A DNA stretch of 64,000 nt from Bacteroidales bacterium UBA5371 (GCA_002407855.1 DHPF01000017.1:62001-126000); one strand, 5' to 3'. Positions 17,170-26,789 are shown, counted from the first letter of the stretch. Notes: a model not told the origin generated them from the letters alone. Numbers and translations: made by a program.

Positions 17170-18806
17170 AGAAATTACACCTTTTTTTAATTGCTTGCCT
17201 AACTGGAATTTTCTTAGCCTTAGCTTGGCCAACCTTTGGTTTTGCTCCCGTACTCTTTTTTGCCTTTGTACCACTTTTGTGGGTGGAGAACTATATTGCA
17301 GAGCATAAAGATAAATATCCTAAATTTATCGTTTTCAACTATGCTTTCGTTTCTTTCTTTATTTTTAATATAATTACTACATATTGGATTTCTTATGCTA
17401 CTTTGTTTGGACTATTTGCTCCATTTTTTAATGCGTTTTTAGGTGCCTTTATTTTCCAAGTATATCATTATATAAAAAGAGTCTTATTTGATAATAAGAA
17501 AGGATTTATCTTCCTTCCAATGCTTTGGATTAGCGTTGAGTTTTTGCATCATCACTGGGAACTTACTTGGCCTTGGATGACCCTTGGTAATGGTTTTTCA
17601 ACAATGCCTTCTCTTGTGCAATGGTACGAATATACTGGTGTTTTTGGAGGTTCCCTTTGGATTTGGATAAGTAATTATTTTGTTTATAAAGTTGTGAAGC
17701 AAATAAGAATTAATGACACCAAAGGTATACTTAATATAAAAAGCAATAAACTTTTAACAACTAATATATTTAGTTTAGGTTTAGTTGTTTTGCTTCCAAT
17801 TATATTGTCTTTGATAATATGGAACAGCTATAAAGACGAACCAAATAAGCCTTTGGACATTGTTGTTGTACAACCAAATTTAGAGCCTTATGATGAAATG
17901 CTTCAGCTATATAATGACGAGATAGTTGATTTGATTATGAACTTAGCCCAACAAAAAACTGACAATAATACAAGCTTTATTCTGGTTCCCGAAGGTTCTT
18001 TGGAGGAAAGAATATGGGAAGATAAGACTAATGAGAACTATAACCTCAGACGCCTAAGCCAATTTGTTGGACAATACGATAAAGTTCAGCTTATCACAGG
18101 TTCATTTACTCGTAAGCTACAATCTGAGGAAGAAAAAGATGAAGCTTCAAGAGAAATTATCAATGCACCTAAGCCCTATTATTCTGTTTATAATAGTGCT
18201 ATTCATATCAAGAAAGAAAATCGTTTTGAGGTATATCACAAATCAAAACTTGTTCCTGGGGTTGAAAGGTTGCCATTTAAGAAATATATTGGTAAGATTT
18301 TGGACTTGGCAATCAAACTTGGCAATCTCCCTGTTGGGACATTGGCTACTGACAATAATCATCAATTATTTGTTTCTGATAGTTCCAAAGTGAAGATTAC
18401 AACTCCAATCTGCTATGAATCGGTTTATGGAGAATTTATCGCAATAAGGGTTAGAGAAGGTGCAGGGTTAATTTTTATTATTACCAATGACTCATGGTGG
18501 AAAGACACACAAGGCTACAAACAACACGCTTCCTATGCTTCTCTTAGAGCCATTGAAACACGCCGTTATATTGCCCGAAGTGCAAATACTGGGACTTCTT
18601 GTTTTATTAATCCAAGAGGAGAGGTAAGTCAAAAAACTAAATTCTGGACAAAGGATGTGATTAAAGCATCTCTTGTTCCACAAAGCAGAATAACCTTCTA
18701 CGTAAAATACGGCGACTACATAGCACGCATTTGCCTATTCTCTTCAATAGTTATTCTTATTATAGGAATAGTTTATAAAATTAAGCTTAGAAATGATAAG
18801 AAGTAG
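17166..18806 (+). CDS. lnt: Apolipoprotein N-acyltransferase
   Basis: Adds the third acyl chain to the N-terminal cysteine of lipoproteins in the inner membrane. It is a 546-residue protein with about six N-terminal membrane segments up to about residue 215. A periplasmic nitrilase domain follows, with the triad Glu in LVPEGSLEE (about 275), Lys in YHKSKLVPGVE (about 360) and Cys in TPICYESVYGE (about 417). A last membrane helix is near the C-terminus. The family usually runs 500-550 residues. The window encodes several lipoproteins that would be its substrates. It is the last gene of the four-gene operon and converges with the DUF1287 gene 21 bp away. Confidence 0.93.
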   Translation: MKKLHLFLIACLTGIFLALAWPTFGFAPVLFFAFVPLLWVENYIAEHKDKYPKFIVFNYAFVSFFIFNIITTYWISYATLFGLFAPFFNAFLGAFIFQVYHYIKRVLFDNKKGFIFLPMLWISVEFLHHHWELTWPWMTLGNGFSTMPSLVQWYEYTGVFGGSLWIWISNYFVYKVVKQIRINDTKGILNIKSNKLLTTNIFSLGLVVLLPIILSLIIWNSYKDEPNKPLDIVVVQPNLEPYDEMLQLYNDEIVDLIMNLAQQKTDNNTSFILVPEGSLEERIWEDKTNENYNLRRLSQFVGQYDKVQLITGSFTRKLQSEEEKDEASREIINAPKPYYSVYNSAIHIKKENRFEVYHKSKLVPGVERLPFKKYIGKILDLAIKLGNLPVGTLATDNNHQLFVSDSSKVKITTPICYESVYGEFIAIRVREGAGLIFIITNDSWWKDTQGYKQHASYASLRAIETRRYIARSANTGTSCFINPRGEVSQKTKFWTKDVIKASLVPQSRITFYVKYGDYIARICLFSSIVILIIGIVYKIKLRNDKK

Positions 18807-18833
18807 AGCGTAATAATCAATTCCCCTCTACTT
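18801..18833. terminator. Possible bidirectional terminator across two stop codons
   Basis: AAGTAGAG (18801-18808) pairs with CTCTACTT (18826-18833) around a 17-nt loop. The arms contain the stop codons of lnt and of the convergent DUF1287 gene. The T-run is short, so this is a weak call. Confidence 0.35.
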
Positions 18834-19412
18834 TCCAAACTGATAATGTCCTATTATTTTAAATTCAAATAGGCAGTCTTCAAGCACTTGACCGTCTCCA
18901 ATATTGTGGACTATCAGGTATCGCTTTTTATCTGAAGATTTTATCTTTGAAACAATACCAATATGCGTTATTCCTTTGCCTAAATCCCAACAAACTATAT
19001 CCCCTGGCTCATAATCATTAGGGTTATATGTTATTTTCTTTACATCTCCATGCCTTGAAAAGAATTTCATAAGATTAGGAACTCGTCTATGGTCAATATT
19101 CCTATCAGTAGATTTTAATCCCCAATTATTTGGATATTTATTGAAATTAGCTTTCATATCCTCATGAACTAATTTCTGTAAATCTATTCCAAGTTTCCTA
19201 TAAGCCCTAATCACAACATCAGTACAAACTCCCTTATCAGAAGGCACATCTCCATTTGGATATGCTATCACTCTATACGAAGGGTCGTAAACAACATTTT
19301 GCTTTGTAAGAACCAATGCAGAGTCAGCAAGCCTCTGATAAAAACTTATTTGACCTTTTGCGACTCCAAAGGTCAGTAATAAGATTAGTGTTAGAATGGG
19401 TCTCTTAATCAT
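18828..19412 (-). CDS. DUF1287 family secreted cysteine hydrolase-like protein
   Basis: A 194-residue protein with an N-terminal signal peptide (to about residue 20, GVAKG-QI). DUF1287 members resemble NlpC/P60 cysteine peptidases. Here the candidate nucleophile is Cys in KGVCTDVVIRAYRKLG (about residue 62). A His candidate is in GDIVCWDLGKGITHIGIVS (about 142-160) and another in LIVHNIGDG. The family is secreted and may act on peptidoglycan or small amides; function is not established. It converges with lnt and is divergent from the YfcC transporter 149 bp away. Confidence 0.85.
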   Translation of the reverse strand: MIKRPILTLILLLTFGVAKGQISFYQRLADSALVLTKQNVVYDPSYRVIAYPNGDVPSDKGVCTDVVIRAYRKLGIDLQKLVHEDMKANFNKYPNNWGLKSTDRNIDHRRVPNLMKFFSRHGDVKKITYNPNDYEPGDIVCWDLGKGITHIGIVSKIKSSDKKRYLIVHNIGDGQVLEDCLFEFKIIGHYQFGK

Positions 19413-19560
19413 ATATTATTTTTTTTACACTTACAAAAATACTATTTTTATTTATTATTCATTCTTTGTAGTTACATATATTTCTTAATTGAAAAATGAT
19501 ATTCTACTTTATTATTGTATTTTTGTGCGTTGTTTTATTTAAATTTAAATTTTAGAAGAT

Positions 19561-21159
19561 ATGTTTAAGAAAGTTCCTCACACTTATGTTATTATTTTTG
19601 GCTTGATTGTTCTGGCCGCTATTGCAACTTGGTTTGTGCCTGCGGGAGAATTTTTAAGAGAACCTCAAACTACCGAAAGTGGAAAAGTAATTAACGGAGT
19701 GGTTAGTGGCTCTTATGAAAGGGTGGAGCAAGCTCCGCAAACTTGGCAAATAATGTCGGCTTTCTTTAAGGGGTTTCAAAAGGCTCCTGCTATAATTGCT
19801 TTCCTGCTTATTTTGGGTGGGGCGTTTTGGATTTTGAACGAAACAAAGGCCATTGATATGGGAGTACAATCCTTCTTAAATCGTAGCAATAAATTAGAAA
19901 GGTTTCGTTTCCTTAGATGGATTGGAGTAAATAATCTTATAATTATTCTGATTATGGTTATGTTCTCTGCCTTTGGAGCTATATTCGGAATGAGCGAAGA
20001 GACAATTGCTTTTGTGGTTATCTTTGTGCCTCTGGCTATAAGTATGGGTTACGATTCTATTGTGGGAGTTTGTATGTGTTTTTTAGCAGCAGGATTGGGT
20101 TTTGCTGGATGTGTATTGAACCCTTTCACGCTCGGAATTGCACAAGATATTGCAGGAATTAAGATGTTTAGCGGAATAGAGTATAGGTTGGTGATGTGGG
20201 TTATTATAACAGGGATTGGAATTGCTTATGTTTTGTGGTATGCTAAAAGGGTTAGAAAAAACCCTTCTAAATCTATAATGTATGAGGAAGATGAGCATTG
20301 GAGAAAAAACCAAAGCTCAGCCGAAAAACTTGTGGCTTCAAAGGCAAACAAAGGAACCTGGCTTTCGTATATTCTTAGCTCTATAACTTTGATTGCATAT
20401 ACTATTTACATTGGAATTAATTCAGAAAGCTTCCGTGGAGGGCTTACAACATACATACTGCTTTTAGTTTTAACTCTTCTTTTTATTCTTGTGGGTTATA
20501 AGATGCTCAAAAAATCCATTCAGATGTTTTGTTTGGCAATTCTAATCTTTACTATTATCTATTTGGTTGTGGGAGTTATGGTTTTTGAATGGGATTTCGT
20601 TCATATTGCAGCCCTGTTCTTTGCTATGGCAATACTATCGGGAATAGCTTTGGGCAAAGATGCCTCGGAGATATCCAAACTCTTTATCGCCGGTGCTAAG
20701 GATATGCTTTCGGCTGCCTTGGTTGTGGGATTGGCAAGTGGGATTATAGTGATTTTGGAAGACGGAAAAATTATTGATACCTTCCTTAACTCTGTTGCAA
20801 CTTCAATTGATGGCTCTGGAAAGGTTGGAGCTTTGAGTTTGATGTATGGATTCCAGTCTATTTTAAACGCAATCATAACTTCTGGAACGGCAAAGGCTGC
20901 AATGCTTATGCCTATGTTTCGAGAGATAGCAATAATGGTTGATATTCCTTTGCAATCGGCCGTTACGGCGTTTCATATTGGGGATGGTTTTACTAATTTA
21001 ATTACTCCTACATCGGGGGTTTTGATTGCTGTTTTGGGCTTAGCCAAAATCCCTTATGCCAAGTGGGTGAAATGGTCTTGGAAGTTTATTCTGGCAATGG
21101 TTATCTTGGGCTGGGCTTTGCTCTTACCAACAGTTCTAATGGAACTCCCAGGGTTTTAG
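19561..21159 (+). CDS. YfcC-type carboxylate/amino-acid permease
   Basis: A 532-residue inner membrane transporter of the DcuC/YfcC (ion transporter superfamily) group. It starts MFKKVPHTYVIIFGLIVLAAIATWFVPAGEF, the typical first helix with VPAGEF. It has about 12 hydrophobic segments and two re-entrant-like repeats (GMSEETIAF near 142; SGTAKAAMLMPMF near 441). Substrates reported for the group include arginine/ornithine or C4-dicarboxylates; none can be fixed here. A -7-like TATTTTTG is at 19518-19525 without a clear -33. The stop codon lies at the edge of repeat locus 4. Confidence 0.85.
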   Translation: MFKKVPHTYVIIFGLIVLAAIATWFVPAGEFLREPQTTESGKVINGVVSGSYERVEQAPQTWQIMSAFFKGFQKAPAIIAFLLILGGAFWILNETKAIDMGVQSFLNRSNKLERFRFLRWIGVNNLIIILIMVMFSAFGAIFGMSEETIAFVVIFVPLAISMGYDSIVGVCMCFLAAGLGFAGCVLNPFTLGIAQDIAGIKMFSGIEYRLVMWVIITGIGIAYVLWYAKRVRKNPSKSIMYEEDEHWRKNQSSAEKLVASKANKGTWLSYILSSITLIAYTIYIGINSESFRGGLTTYILLLVLTLLFILVGYKMLKKSIQMFCLAILIFTIIYLVVGVMVFEWDFVHIAALFFAMAILSGIALGKDASEISKLFIAGAKDMLSAALVVGLASGIIVILEDGKIIDTFLNSVATSIDGSGKVGALSLMYGFQSILNAIITSGTAKAAMLMPMFREIAIMVDIPLQSAVTAFHIGDGFTNLITPTSGVLIAVLGLAKIPYAKWVKWSWKFILAMVILGWALLLPTVLMELPGF

Positions 21160-21270
21160 AATAGGATTTAGAGAAACTCAAATCAAGTTCTAAAAAATTA
21201 AAGTCAAGTTTTAAAAATTTAGAATCAAGTTCCAAGAAATTAGAATCAAGTTCCAAGAAATTATAATCAA
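21156..21270. repeat. 21-bp-family repeat array (locus 4), six units
   Basis: The longest array. Reverse-orientation units begin at 21156, 21177, 21198, 21219, 21240 and 21261, each exactly 21 bp apart. The cores are TTAGAATCAA (21219 and 21240) or variants of it. The first unit overlaps the stop codon of the YfcC gene. Read on the other strand in frame, it would give an NFLELDS-like heptad, which is an artefact of a 21-bp period. Confidence 0.88.
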
Positions 21271-21309
21271 ATACTAATTTAGCTTTAAAGTAAGTTTTAG
21301 ACCTAAAAC

Positions 21310-21340
21310 TTTGCATATCAAAATTTAAATTGTATATTTG
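21310..21340 (+). promoter_or_regulatory. Bacteroidota-type promoter for the 21.4 kb lipoprotein
   Basis: TTTG at 21310-21313, a 19-bp spacer, TATATTTG at 21333-21340. It fits the phylum consensus and lies 28 bp upstream of the start at 21369. It places the in-frame ATG at 21330 inside the promoter, so that start is excluded. Confidence 0.78.
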
Positions 21341-21368
21341 CCGCATAATAACCTATAAAAAGAACATT

Positions 21369-21779
21369 ATGAAGAAAAAAGTTTTATTTGTATTGGTAGC
21401 CACAATAGGACTTACCGCAGCATTTGTTTCTTGTAAGGAAGATACAAATGATGGATTGACCAGCATAATAACAAATTACACCGAATGCTCAGACGCTCAA
21501 AAGAAAGTAGTTTTAGAGCCCTCTATGACCTATAATGTTATTGGGAATACATTATTTATTAATAGGGAAAACATATGGCGTAATTGTTTTACCGATTCAA
21601 TAACAATTAGTTCAAACATTCAAAACGGCGTTTTAAATATCCAAGAAATTGAACCTATTAATGTGTATAACTGCATTTGTCAAAGGAATCTGTCATATAA
21701 TATTAGCAATATTCCACAAGGAAACTTCACCGTGATAATCCAGCCCGGGTTTGACACTTTATATATTCATATTCCATAA
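21369..21779 (+). CDS. Small hypothetical lipoprotein
   Basis: A 136-residue lipoprotein from the start MKKKVLFVLVATIGLTAAFVSC, with the lipobox VSC and lipidation at Cys22. The mature part is beta-rich with four further cysteines (TECSD, WRNCF, NCICQ) that could form disulfides. The ending PQGNFTVIIQPGFDTLYIHIP looks like the last strands of an Ig-like fold. I recognise no family. It has its own promoter and stands between two repeat arrays of different families. Confidence 0.72.
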   Translation: MKKKVLFVLVATIGLTAAFVSCKEDTNDGLTSIITNYTECSDAQKKVVLEPSMTYNVIGNTLFINRENIWRNCFTDSITISSNIQNGVLNIQEIEPINVYNCICQRNLSYNISNIPQGNFTVIIQPGFDTLYIHIP

Positions 21780-21853
21780 GTTCAAGATATTTCAAAGAGT
21801 ATATTTCAATGCTTAATTTGATGGGGAAAAATTTTAAACCCTCAAAAAAAGTC

Positions 21854-22040
21854 CCAATGCCTATTGAAAAGAACCCCAATGCCTATTGAAATTTTTTCTA
21901 AGGCCGTTTAAAATATTTCTAACGGCGTTGAAGAGAGTTCCAATGCTCGTTGAAAAAAATCCAAACGCCTGTTGAAATAAATTTCAATAGGCATTGAAAA
22001 TAATTCTGATAGGCATTGGGATTATTTTCAATAGGCATTA
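21854..22040. repeat. Second repeat family: 21-22 bp period, CCAATGCCTATTGAAA core
   Basis: Forward cores CCAATGC begin at 21854, 21876 and 21940, with a variant CCAAACGCC at 21961. Reverse cores GGCATTG follow at 21990, 22012 and 22034 (last copy GGCATTA). Degraded copies lie between (GGCCGTT near 21902, GGCGTTG near 21924). Adjacent units are 21-22 bp apart. The forward half and the reverse half could pair into one long imperfect hairpin. It fills the gap between two convergent genes. It shares no sequence with the TTGATTCTAA family but has the same period and the same habit of turning round in mid-array. Confidence 0.82.
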
Positions 22041-22123
22041 GAATTTTTTTCTGGGGATTGCACATACTTAAAATTGGATAAAGGGATATAAAGTGTTAGA
22101 ATTGAAGGGTTTTATCAAGCTTT

Positions 22124-24598
22124 CTAAAACTTTAATAGAAGATTCACTCTTATACCCCACTTCTCTCTTGATTCCAATCCTTCTGTATAGGTTATCCTAC
22201 GCACATACTCCAATCCTATTACATTAAATAGATTTTGGAAACCAAATCCTGCTTCTACGTAAGGCATATTGGTGAATGTTTTAACGTTTTTGCCGTCTAT
22301 CATAAAGAGGTTTTCTTCTCTTAAACCACCATAAGTCATCTTTAAATTTAGCTCTTCTCTTAGTTTGAGCTTTCTTATAAGTGGTATTCTGTTGAAGATA
22401 AGTCCGTTCAAATTATATATAGCAAACACTTGTACGTATTTGTCGGAGAAAAACTCCATTACACGCATTAGATTGAAAGCACTCTGATGATAGAGTACGC
22501 TGTTATATGTTGTGCTTGTGAATAAATAGGGCGAAAGCATTTGTCCCCAGATATATCCTCCCTCTGCCCAAAACTGCATATAGCCAAGCATTGGTATATT
22601 TAGCTTTCTATACGCATTGGCTTTAAGCAGATGTGTTCCTTCAAAGCCATATTCGTAGTTGAGTCTTACTGATGTGGAATTGGCTCCAATGTTATATCTT
22701 CGTTTTTGGTTTTGTATCCACTTGCCATTAAGTACCATATTGATGTTTATTCCTACCCTATCGTAGCGGAAGCCTGTGATTTCTCTTCCATAAAGATTGG
22801 CAAAAGTCCAATCGCCATAGGCTTTAATTTCTTGGAACTTGATATAAGGATTAAAGCTTATGCCTTTGCGAGTTTCGTACATCCATTGAAGCATTATTGA
22901 TTTCTCAAAAGCCAATTTATAATCTACTATATCGGTTAGAGATATGGTTATGCGGTCGTAGTTGCTGTTGAAGATGGTTCTTCCTGGTATAAAGGTGTTG
23001 TAGGTATATTTTGCTCCTATGTAGTGAGCTGGGAAGGTGTAAGGGTTTTTGGCTGATTTATTAAAGCTATATTTAAGGTCTAAGTCGTATTTGAATTTCT
23101 TGTCTTTTGTTCCATATGCAAGCATCCAATCTAAGTACCAAGAGCGACTTAGTTTGTAGTTGGTTTTACCGCTAAAACGGAACCTTCCTCCTTCTACCTT
23201 ATTAAATGAAAACAAATTATCCATTGGCCCTATGTCTAATGGTCCTGCCAAAAGGTAGCCTCCATAGAAAATTTCTGAGAGGTATTTTGTTACTTTGAAC
23301 CATGTAATTTTGTTAAGGCTATCAGGTAGAACGTATGCTTTTTGTTCTGCTTCTGTTAGTGGCGATAATCTATTTGAATCATCTATTTCAATCTCCAAAA
23401 GTTCTTTTGACTTTTTCAATTGATATTGTTCAAAGTTTGGCTTTGAGTAGGTATTTATGCTATATCCGTAGGCTTTGATAAAGGTAAAAGTTCCTTTGGT
23501 GTAAACTGCGTCTTCGGTTATATATGTTATTTGTTTATTTTCTCCTTGTATATTAATGGTATCGGTTTTATACTTTTGGATAAACTCTATCTTGTCAATA
23601 AAGTTGAGATTTGCTCTTTCTGAAATGGAGAGCTTGGCACTAATTAGTTCGGCATTTGTATCGTTGGATATATATAGGTTTCCCATAAAACCAATATCGT
23701 AAAGGTTGCGAGGAATAAAAGCAAGCTGAATGCACTCTCTGTCTTCCATCATAAGGGTGTCTTCAATAAAGAACTTATAGAACTGAGGGGAAAAACTATT
23801 AAATGGACTCATAAGTTGATGTCCTAATAGGTTGACGTATTTGTCGTATAGGTTTATTCTTTGAAAAATACTTGCCTTCATCTGTCTTACATCTTCCTCA
23901 TTGACCATTTCGGTAAGGTTAATGTCTTTTATTGCCAAACGCTGCTCATCCAATTGTCCTGATTCCTTACAAAATATTTCTGATAGTTCTTCAAAAAAGT
24001 AAATAGGTAAATAGTTTTCTGAGCCAAAATATGTGTGCTCTAATCCTGTCATAAGGTTAAGTACAGGTTTGAGCTTCATTCTTGCAAGTACAGTGTCATT
24101 AACGGGGTCTAAGGCAATAAGAGATTTGTTGTGTGAGCTATAATGTAAAGGACAATATTGCAAAATTGAGTTCTTGTCTCTATTCTCAATTACTTTTCTT
24201 ATTAAGTCTACTGCTGGATTATTTTTGTTTGAGTATTTCTCTTTCTTAGCTGTAATTACTACTTCCTTTAATTGTGCAGTATGAGGTTCAAGAATAATTT
24301 TAATTGTTTTGGTTTTAATGAAGCGGATTGATTTCATCGCTGGCTTATAAGCTATATGAGAAATCTTTAAACTATCAATGCCATCAGGGACTGTTATTGT
24401 GAAATATCCATTATCATCACTTGTTATCCCTTTTGCAAATCCATCAACAACATAACTAACTGTTGCACGAAAGACTCCTTGCTTGTTTGATGCGTCAATT
24501 ATTTGTCCGTTAAAAGTTCTTGATTGGCTCAACCCCAATAAAGAAATAGTAGAAAACACTAAAAAGAAGATTATGCTATGTATGTATGTCTTATTCAT
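22124..24598 (-). CDS. DUF5686 family protein with carboxypeptidase-like regulatory domain
   Basis: An 824-residue outer membrane protein. Signal peptide residues 1-24. Residues about 27-110 form a CarboxypepD_reg-like beta domain (RTFNGQIIDASNKQGVFRA, ending in LKEVVITAKK), as at the N-terminus of TonB-dependent transporters. The rest is a DUF5686 region with many amphipathic strands, ending NLLLKF with a C-terminal Phe, as in barrels. There is no plug domain, so it is not a SusC-type transporter. Function is unknown. It lies alone, convergent with the 21.4 kb lipoprotein and divergent from ansA. Confidence 0.82.
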   Translation of the reverse strand: MNKTYIHSIIFFLVFSTISLLGLSQSRTFNGQIIDASNKQGVFRATVSYVVDGFAKGITSDDNGYFTITVPDGIDSLKISHIAYKPAMKSIRFIKTKTIKIILEPHTAQLKEVVITAKKEKYSNKNNPAVDLIRKVIENRDKNSILQYCPLHYSSHNKSLIALDPVNDTVLARMKLKPVLNLMTGLEHTYFGSENYLPIYFFEELSEIFCKESGQLDEQRLAIKDINLTEMVNEEDVRQMKASIFQRINLYDKYVNLLGHQLMSPFNSFSPQFYKFFIEDTLMMEDRECIQLAFIPRNLYDIGFMGNLYISNDTNAELISAKLSISERANLNFIDKIEFIQKYKTDTINIQGENKQITYITEDAVYTKGTFTFIKAYGYSINTYSKPNFEQYQLKKSKELLEIEIDDSNRLSPLTEAEQKAYVLPDSLNKITWFKVTKYLSEIFYGGYLLAGPLDIGPMDNLFSFNKVEGGRFRFSGKTNYKLSRSWYLDWMLAYGTKDKKFKYDLDLKYSFNKSAKNPYTFPAHYIGAKYTYNTFIPGRTIFNSNYDRITISLTDIVDYKLAFEKSIMLQWMYETRKGISFNPYIKFQEIKAYGDWTFANLYGREITGFRYDRVGININMVLNGKWIQNQKRRYNIGANSTSVRLNYEYGFEGTHLLKANAYRKLNIPMLGYMQFWAEGGYIWGQMLSPYLFTSTTYNSVLYHQSAFNLMRVMEFFSDKYVQVFAIYNLNGLIFNRIPLIRKLKLREELNLKMTYGGLREENLFMIDGKNVKTFTNMPYVEAGFGFQNLFNVIGLEYVRRITYTEGLESREKWGIRVNLLLKF

Positions 24599-24739
24599 AA
24601 AATATCTATAAAGGTAATTTATAGCACGTAATCAAATATCATTCCAAACTATTATATTTTCTTATTTTTATTAATTACAACGTTTTTTTTGTAACATTAT
24701 TTGTACTTTTGTACTTTATTCTTTGAAAGAACATTTTTT

Positions 24740-25750
24740 ATGAAGAGAATTTTAGTAATCTACACCGGAGGAACAATCGGTATGGTTAAAGATAAAGAAA
24801 CAGGAGCCCTTCTACCTTTTGATATGTCAAAGATTTATGAAGCATTGCCTGTTTTGCGAGAATTTAATTGCGAATTGGATTCTTTTCGTTTAGACCCTAT
24901 AATAGATTCTTCTAATATGAGTCCTGAGTATTGGATTAGATTGGTAGAAGTTATTGAGAAGAATTACCAAAGCTATGATAGTTTTATTGTTTTGCACGGA
25001 ACCGATACTATGTCTTATACTGCTTCGGCTTTAAGTTTTATGTTGGAGAACTTAGCAAAGCCAATTATTCTTACGGGTTCTCAATTGCCTTTGGGAATGA
25101 TTCGTACTGACGGAAGAGAAAACATAATTGGAGCTGTGGAGATTGCTTCAAACGATAGTGTTTGTATTCCTGAGGTTTGCATTTTCTTTGAAGATAGATT
25201 GTATAGAGGAAATCGGACAACCAAAATCAATGCTGACTATTTTGAAGCGTTCTACTCAGGCAACTATCCTTCGCTTGCAAAGGTCGGGATTAATATTTCA
25301 TATAAGCAACATCTTTTCTTGGATACTCCTTTGCAACCTTTCAAAACTTATAAGAAACTTGACAATAATATAGCATTAATTAAGTTATTCCCCGGAATAA
25401 AAGAAGATTATTTCAGAGCTATGCTTTCAATGAAAGGATTGCGAGCAGTAGTTTTGGAAACGTTTGGCTCAGGTAATGCTCCAACTGAAAAATGGTTTAT
25501 TGATATTTTGAAACAATCTATTGATAGAGGGATAATTGTTTATAACGTTACTCAGTGTAAGGCAGGTTCAGTTGTTATGGGACACTACGAGACTTCGGCT
25601 CATTTAGCAGAGGTTGGGGTTATAAGTGGTCATGATATAACAACTGAATCGGCAATTGCTAAACTTATGTTTTTGTTTGGTAATTTTGAAGATAAGAAAC
25701 TAATTATTGAAATGTTATCTTCTTCATTAAGAGGAGAGCTTTCAATTTAA
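24740..25750 (+). CDS. ansA: L-asparaginase, type I
   Basis: Hydrolyses asparagine to aspartate and ammonia in the cytoplasm. At 336 residues from MKRILVIYTGGTIGMV it has the length of type I enzymes, and there is no signal peptide. The first nucleophile motif TGGTIGM is at 9-15 and the second, LHGTDTMSYTASAL, at about 85-98. The ATG at 24701 lies in a region that includes a -7-like TACTTTTG (24704-24711), so 24740 is the better start. It is 4 bp upstream of the heptose kinase gene and so probably shares its transcript. Confidence 0.92.
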   Translation: MKRILVIYTGGTIGMVKDKETGALLPFDMSKIYEALPVLREFNCELDSFRLDPIIDSSNMSPEYWIRLVEVIEKNYQSYDSFIVLHGTDTMSYTASALSFMLENLAKPIILTGSQLPLGMIRTDGRENIIGAVEIASNDSVCIPEVCIFFEDRLYRGNRTTKINADYFEAFYSGNYPSLAKVGINISYKQHLFLDTPLQPFKTYKKLDNNIALIKLFPGIKEDYFRAMLSMKGLRAVVLETFGSGNAPTEKWFIDILKQSIDRGIIVYNVTQCKAGSVVMGHYETSAHLAEVGVISGHDITTESAIAKLMFLFGNFEDKKLIIEMLSSSLRGELSI

Positions 25751-25754
25751 TTTT

Positions 25755-26756
25755 ATGATAATGGAGTATAAAAAGATTTTTAATCAGTTTAATGATTTGA
25801 ATATCCTAATCATTGGGGATATAATGATAGATTCTTACATGTGGGGAAAGGTTGAAAGAATTTCACCCGAAGCACCTGTGCCTATTGCAACAATATCCAA
25901 AACAGAAGATAGGTTAGGAGGAGCTGCTAATGTGGCTTTAAATATTAGAGCAATGGGGGCTAATCCTATTTTATGCTCTGTTGTCGGCTCAGACCCTAAA
26001 TCCAAGACATTAATTTCCTTAATGAAGAAACTAAATATGGTTAAGGAGGGAATTTTGTTTTCAAAAGAGAGAGAGACAACCGTTAAAACAAGAATCTTAG
26101 GCAACAAAATACAAATGCTAAGAGTTGATCAGGAGATAACTTCTCCTTTATCAGATAATGATGAAAAAGAATTTCTTAAATCCATCTTTACAATATTGGA
26201 AAAGAAGAAGATTGATGCAATTATATTTCAAGATTACGATAAAGGAGTGATAACTCCGAATGTTATTACAGAGGTTGTTAAAGTTGCAAAGAAAAAGAAT
26301 ATCCCAACAGCTGTTGATCCAAAGAAAAGAAACTTCTTAGCCTATAAACAAGTTACTTTATTTAAACCAAACCTTAAAGAACTCAAAGAGGGATTGAAGA
26401 TAGAATTTGACTTGCCTTCAATGGATAATTTAGTTGATGCTTCCAATCTTTTACAGCATAGACTGAAGGCTCAAATGATATTTATAACTTTGAGTGAGAA
26501 TGGAGTATTTATTGCCGATTATAACTTAAAATATAAGAATATGGCAATTGTTCCTGCACATCATAGGGCTATTTCTGATGTTTCAGGGGCAGGAGACACA
26601 GTTATTAGTGTTGCTTCTTTGTGCTTGGCTTTAAAGCTTCCATTTAAAACAATTGCAGAAATATCAAATATTGCAGGAGGATTAGTTTGTGAGCAGGTAG
26701 GAGTTGTTCCAATTAATAAAGCTCTACTTCTAAGTGAGGTTTGTAATAAATTATAA
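25755..26756 (+). CDS. PfkB-family kinase, probable heptose-7-phosphate kinase (RfaE1-like)
   Basis: A 333-residue ribokinase-fold kinase. ILIIGDIMIDSYMWGKVERISPEAPVPI near residues 16-43 and RLGGAANVALNIRAMGA near 53-69 are the signature of the HldE/RfaE kinase domain. DVSGAGDTVIS near 275 holds the catalytic Asp. It would phosphorylate D-glycero-D-manno-heptose 7-phosphate in the pathway to ADP-heptose. No cytidylyltransferase domain follows, so the adenylyl transfer step must be encoded elsewhere, or the substrate is another sugar phosphate. A second ATG two codons in is equally possible. Confidence 0.82.
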   Translation: MIMEYKKIFNQFNDLNILIIGDIMIDSYMWGKVERISPEAPVPIATISKTEDRLGGAANVALNIRAMGANPILCSVVGSDPKSKTLISLMKKLNMVKEGILFSKERETTVKTRILGNKIQMLRVDQEITSPLSDNDEKEFLKSIFTILEKKKIDAIIFQDYDKGVITPNVITEVVKVAKKKNIPTAVDPKKRNFLAYKQVTLFKPNLKELKEGLKIEFDLPSMDNLVDASNLLQHRLKAQMIFITLSENGVFIADYNLKYKNMAIVPAHHRAISDVSGAGDTVISVASLCLALKLPFKTIAEISNIAGGLVCEQVGVVPINKALLLSEVCNKL

Positions 26757-26789
26757 GAAATCTAATCAGAATAATTAAAAAGAAAGAAT

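Noticed and set aside
21101..21346. Minus-strand open frame reading as NFLELDS heptad repeats
   Set aside because: It is produced by the 21-bp period of repeat locus 4 (seven codons per unit) running into the end of the YfcC gene; it has no plausible start context and no family.
21854..22040. Possible CRISPR array
   Set aside because: Units are only 21-22 bp with no unique spacers, orientation flips half way, and no cas gene is present.
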